Source of the DNA: Sphingobacteriales bacterium
GTDB taxonomy: Bacteria; Bacteroidota; Bacteroidia; Chitinophagales; UBA2359
DNA length: 64,000 nucleotides
Assembly (NCBI GenBank): GCA_016700115.1
Contig: CP064999.1
Coordinates: 1,240,001 to 1,304,000 of the forward strand
Direction: 5' to 3'
Below are positions 63,919 through 64,000 of the stretch, piece by piece. Position numbers and translations under genes: made by a program. Each line of letters begins with the position of its first letter. Positions within the stretch are counted from its first letter, which is position 1. The notes beneath the pieces are model-generated. The model did not search any database. It had not been told where the DNA came from and saw only the letters and a list, made by a program, of their open reading frames with translations.

Positions 63919-64000
63919 TTCCGCGTTTGCCGCGCAAAATCCCGACAATTATCCGGCAGACCTACCTAATATCTTTTCTTTTGCGCTAAGTTTGTGCCCT
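63919..64000. other. Right-edge spacer
   Basis: No gene. The last bases (AAGTTTGTGCCCT) resemble a phrase at about 12290-12303. Confidence 0.3.

Overview
The window looks like a chromosomal segment of a Bacteroidota bacterium, probably an environmental or metagenome-derived lineage near Saprospiria, Chitinophagia or Sphingobacteriales; I cannot fix the order. The evidence is many secreted proteins ending in type IX secretion (T9SS) type A sorting domains, Bacteroidota-typical families (DUF5606, DUF4837, DUF4625, DUF721 next to recF, YpdA-type reductase), and promoters of the Bacteroidota form TTTG-N19-TAnnTTTG. No rRNA, tRNA or CRISPR array was seen.

Region 1 (1-12.2 kb) is a tandem array of four two-gene modules. 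Each has an 'A' gene (beta-helix-like region, helical segment, T9SS tail) followed by a 'B' gene (beta-propeller-like repeats, T9SS tail). B copies are nearly full length, although B1 has lost one base near its 3' end. The A copies lose their N-terminal part along the array: A1 is long and runs off the left edge, A2 has 502 aa, A3 198 aa and A4 274 aa. Hairpins follow the A genes, and palindromes follow at least three B genes.

Region 2 (12.7-39.3 kb) is mostly ordinary chromosome: a TrkH/TrkA potassium-uptake pair, a TonB-dependent receptor, recF with dciA/DUF721, a TPR protein, a zinc metallopeptidase with FTP domain, an ABC exporter, a porin, a flippase, a di-heme peroxidase, a YpdA-like reductase, DUF4837, a thioredoxin-fold/SPOR protein without catalytic cysteines, Pcm, and an M43 metalloprotease.

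Region 3 (39.3-52.2 kb) opens with a 1.5-kb intergenic region that holds a strictly 21-bp-phased degenerate repeat array. A 1361-aa repeat-rich T9SS protein with a textbook promoter follows, then a methyltransferase, an SRPBCC protein, LigA, a B12-domain-less methylmalonyl-CoA mutase subunit, and a His-rich DUF4625 lipoprotein. The lipoprotein promoter is overlapped by two Fur/Zur-like inverted repeats.

Region 4 (52.2-57.3 kb) is accessory DNA. A 94-bp imperfect direct repeat brackets a MazF-like toxin with an unusually long partner, a frame-disrupted IS110-type transposase, and gene debris. A rifamycin ADP-ribosyltransferase (arr) and a DUF1905 gene follow.

Region 5 (57.5-64 kb) has a methyltransferase, a YHS-domain lipoprotein, rsgA, a small Cys-rich protein, a second 21-bp-phased array of unrelated sequence, and a ComM/YifB-type AAA ATPase.

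The most unusual material is the pair of long intergenic 21-bp-phased arrays, the decaying A/B module array, and the double operator on the DUF4625 promoter.
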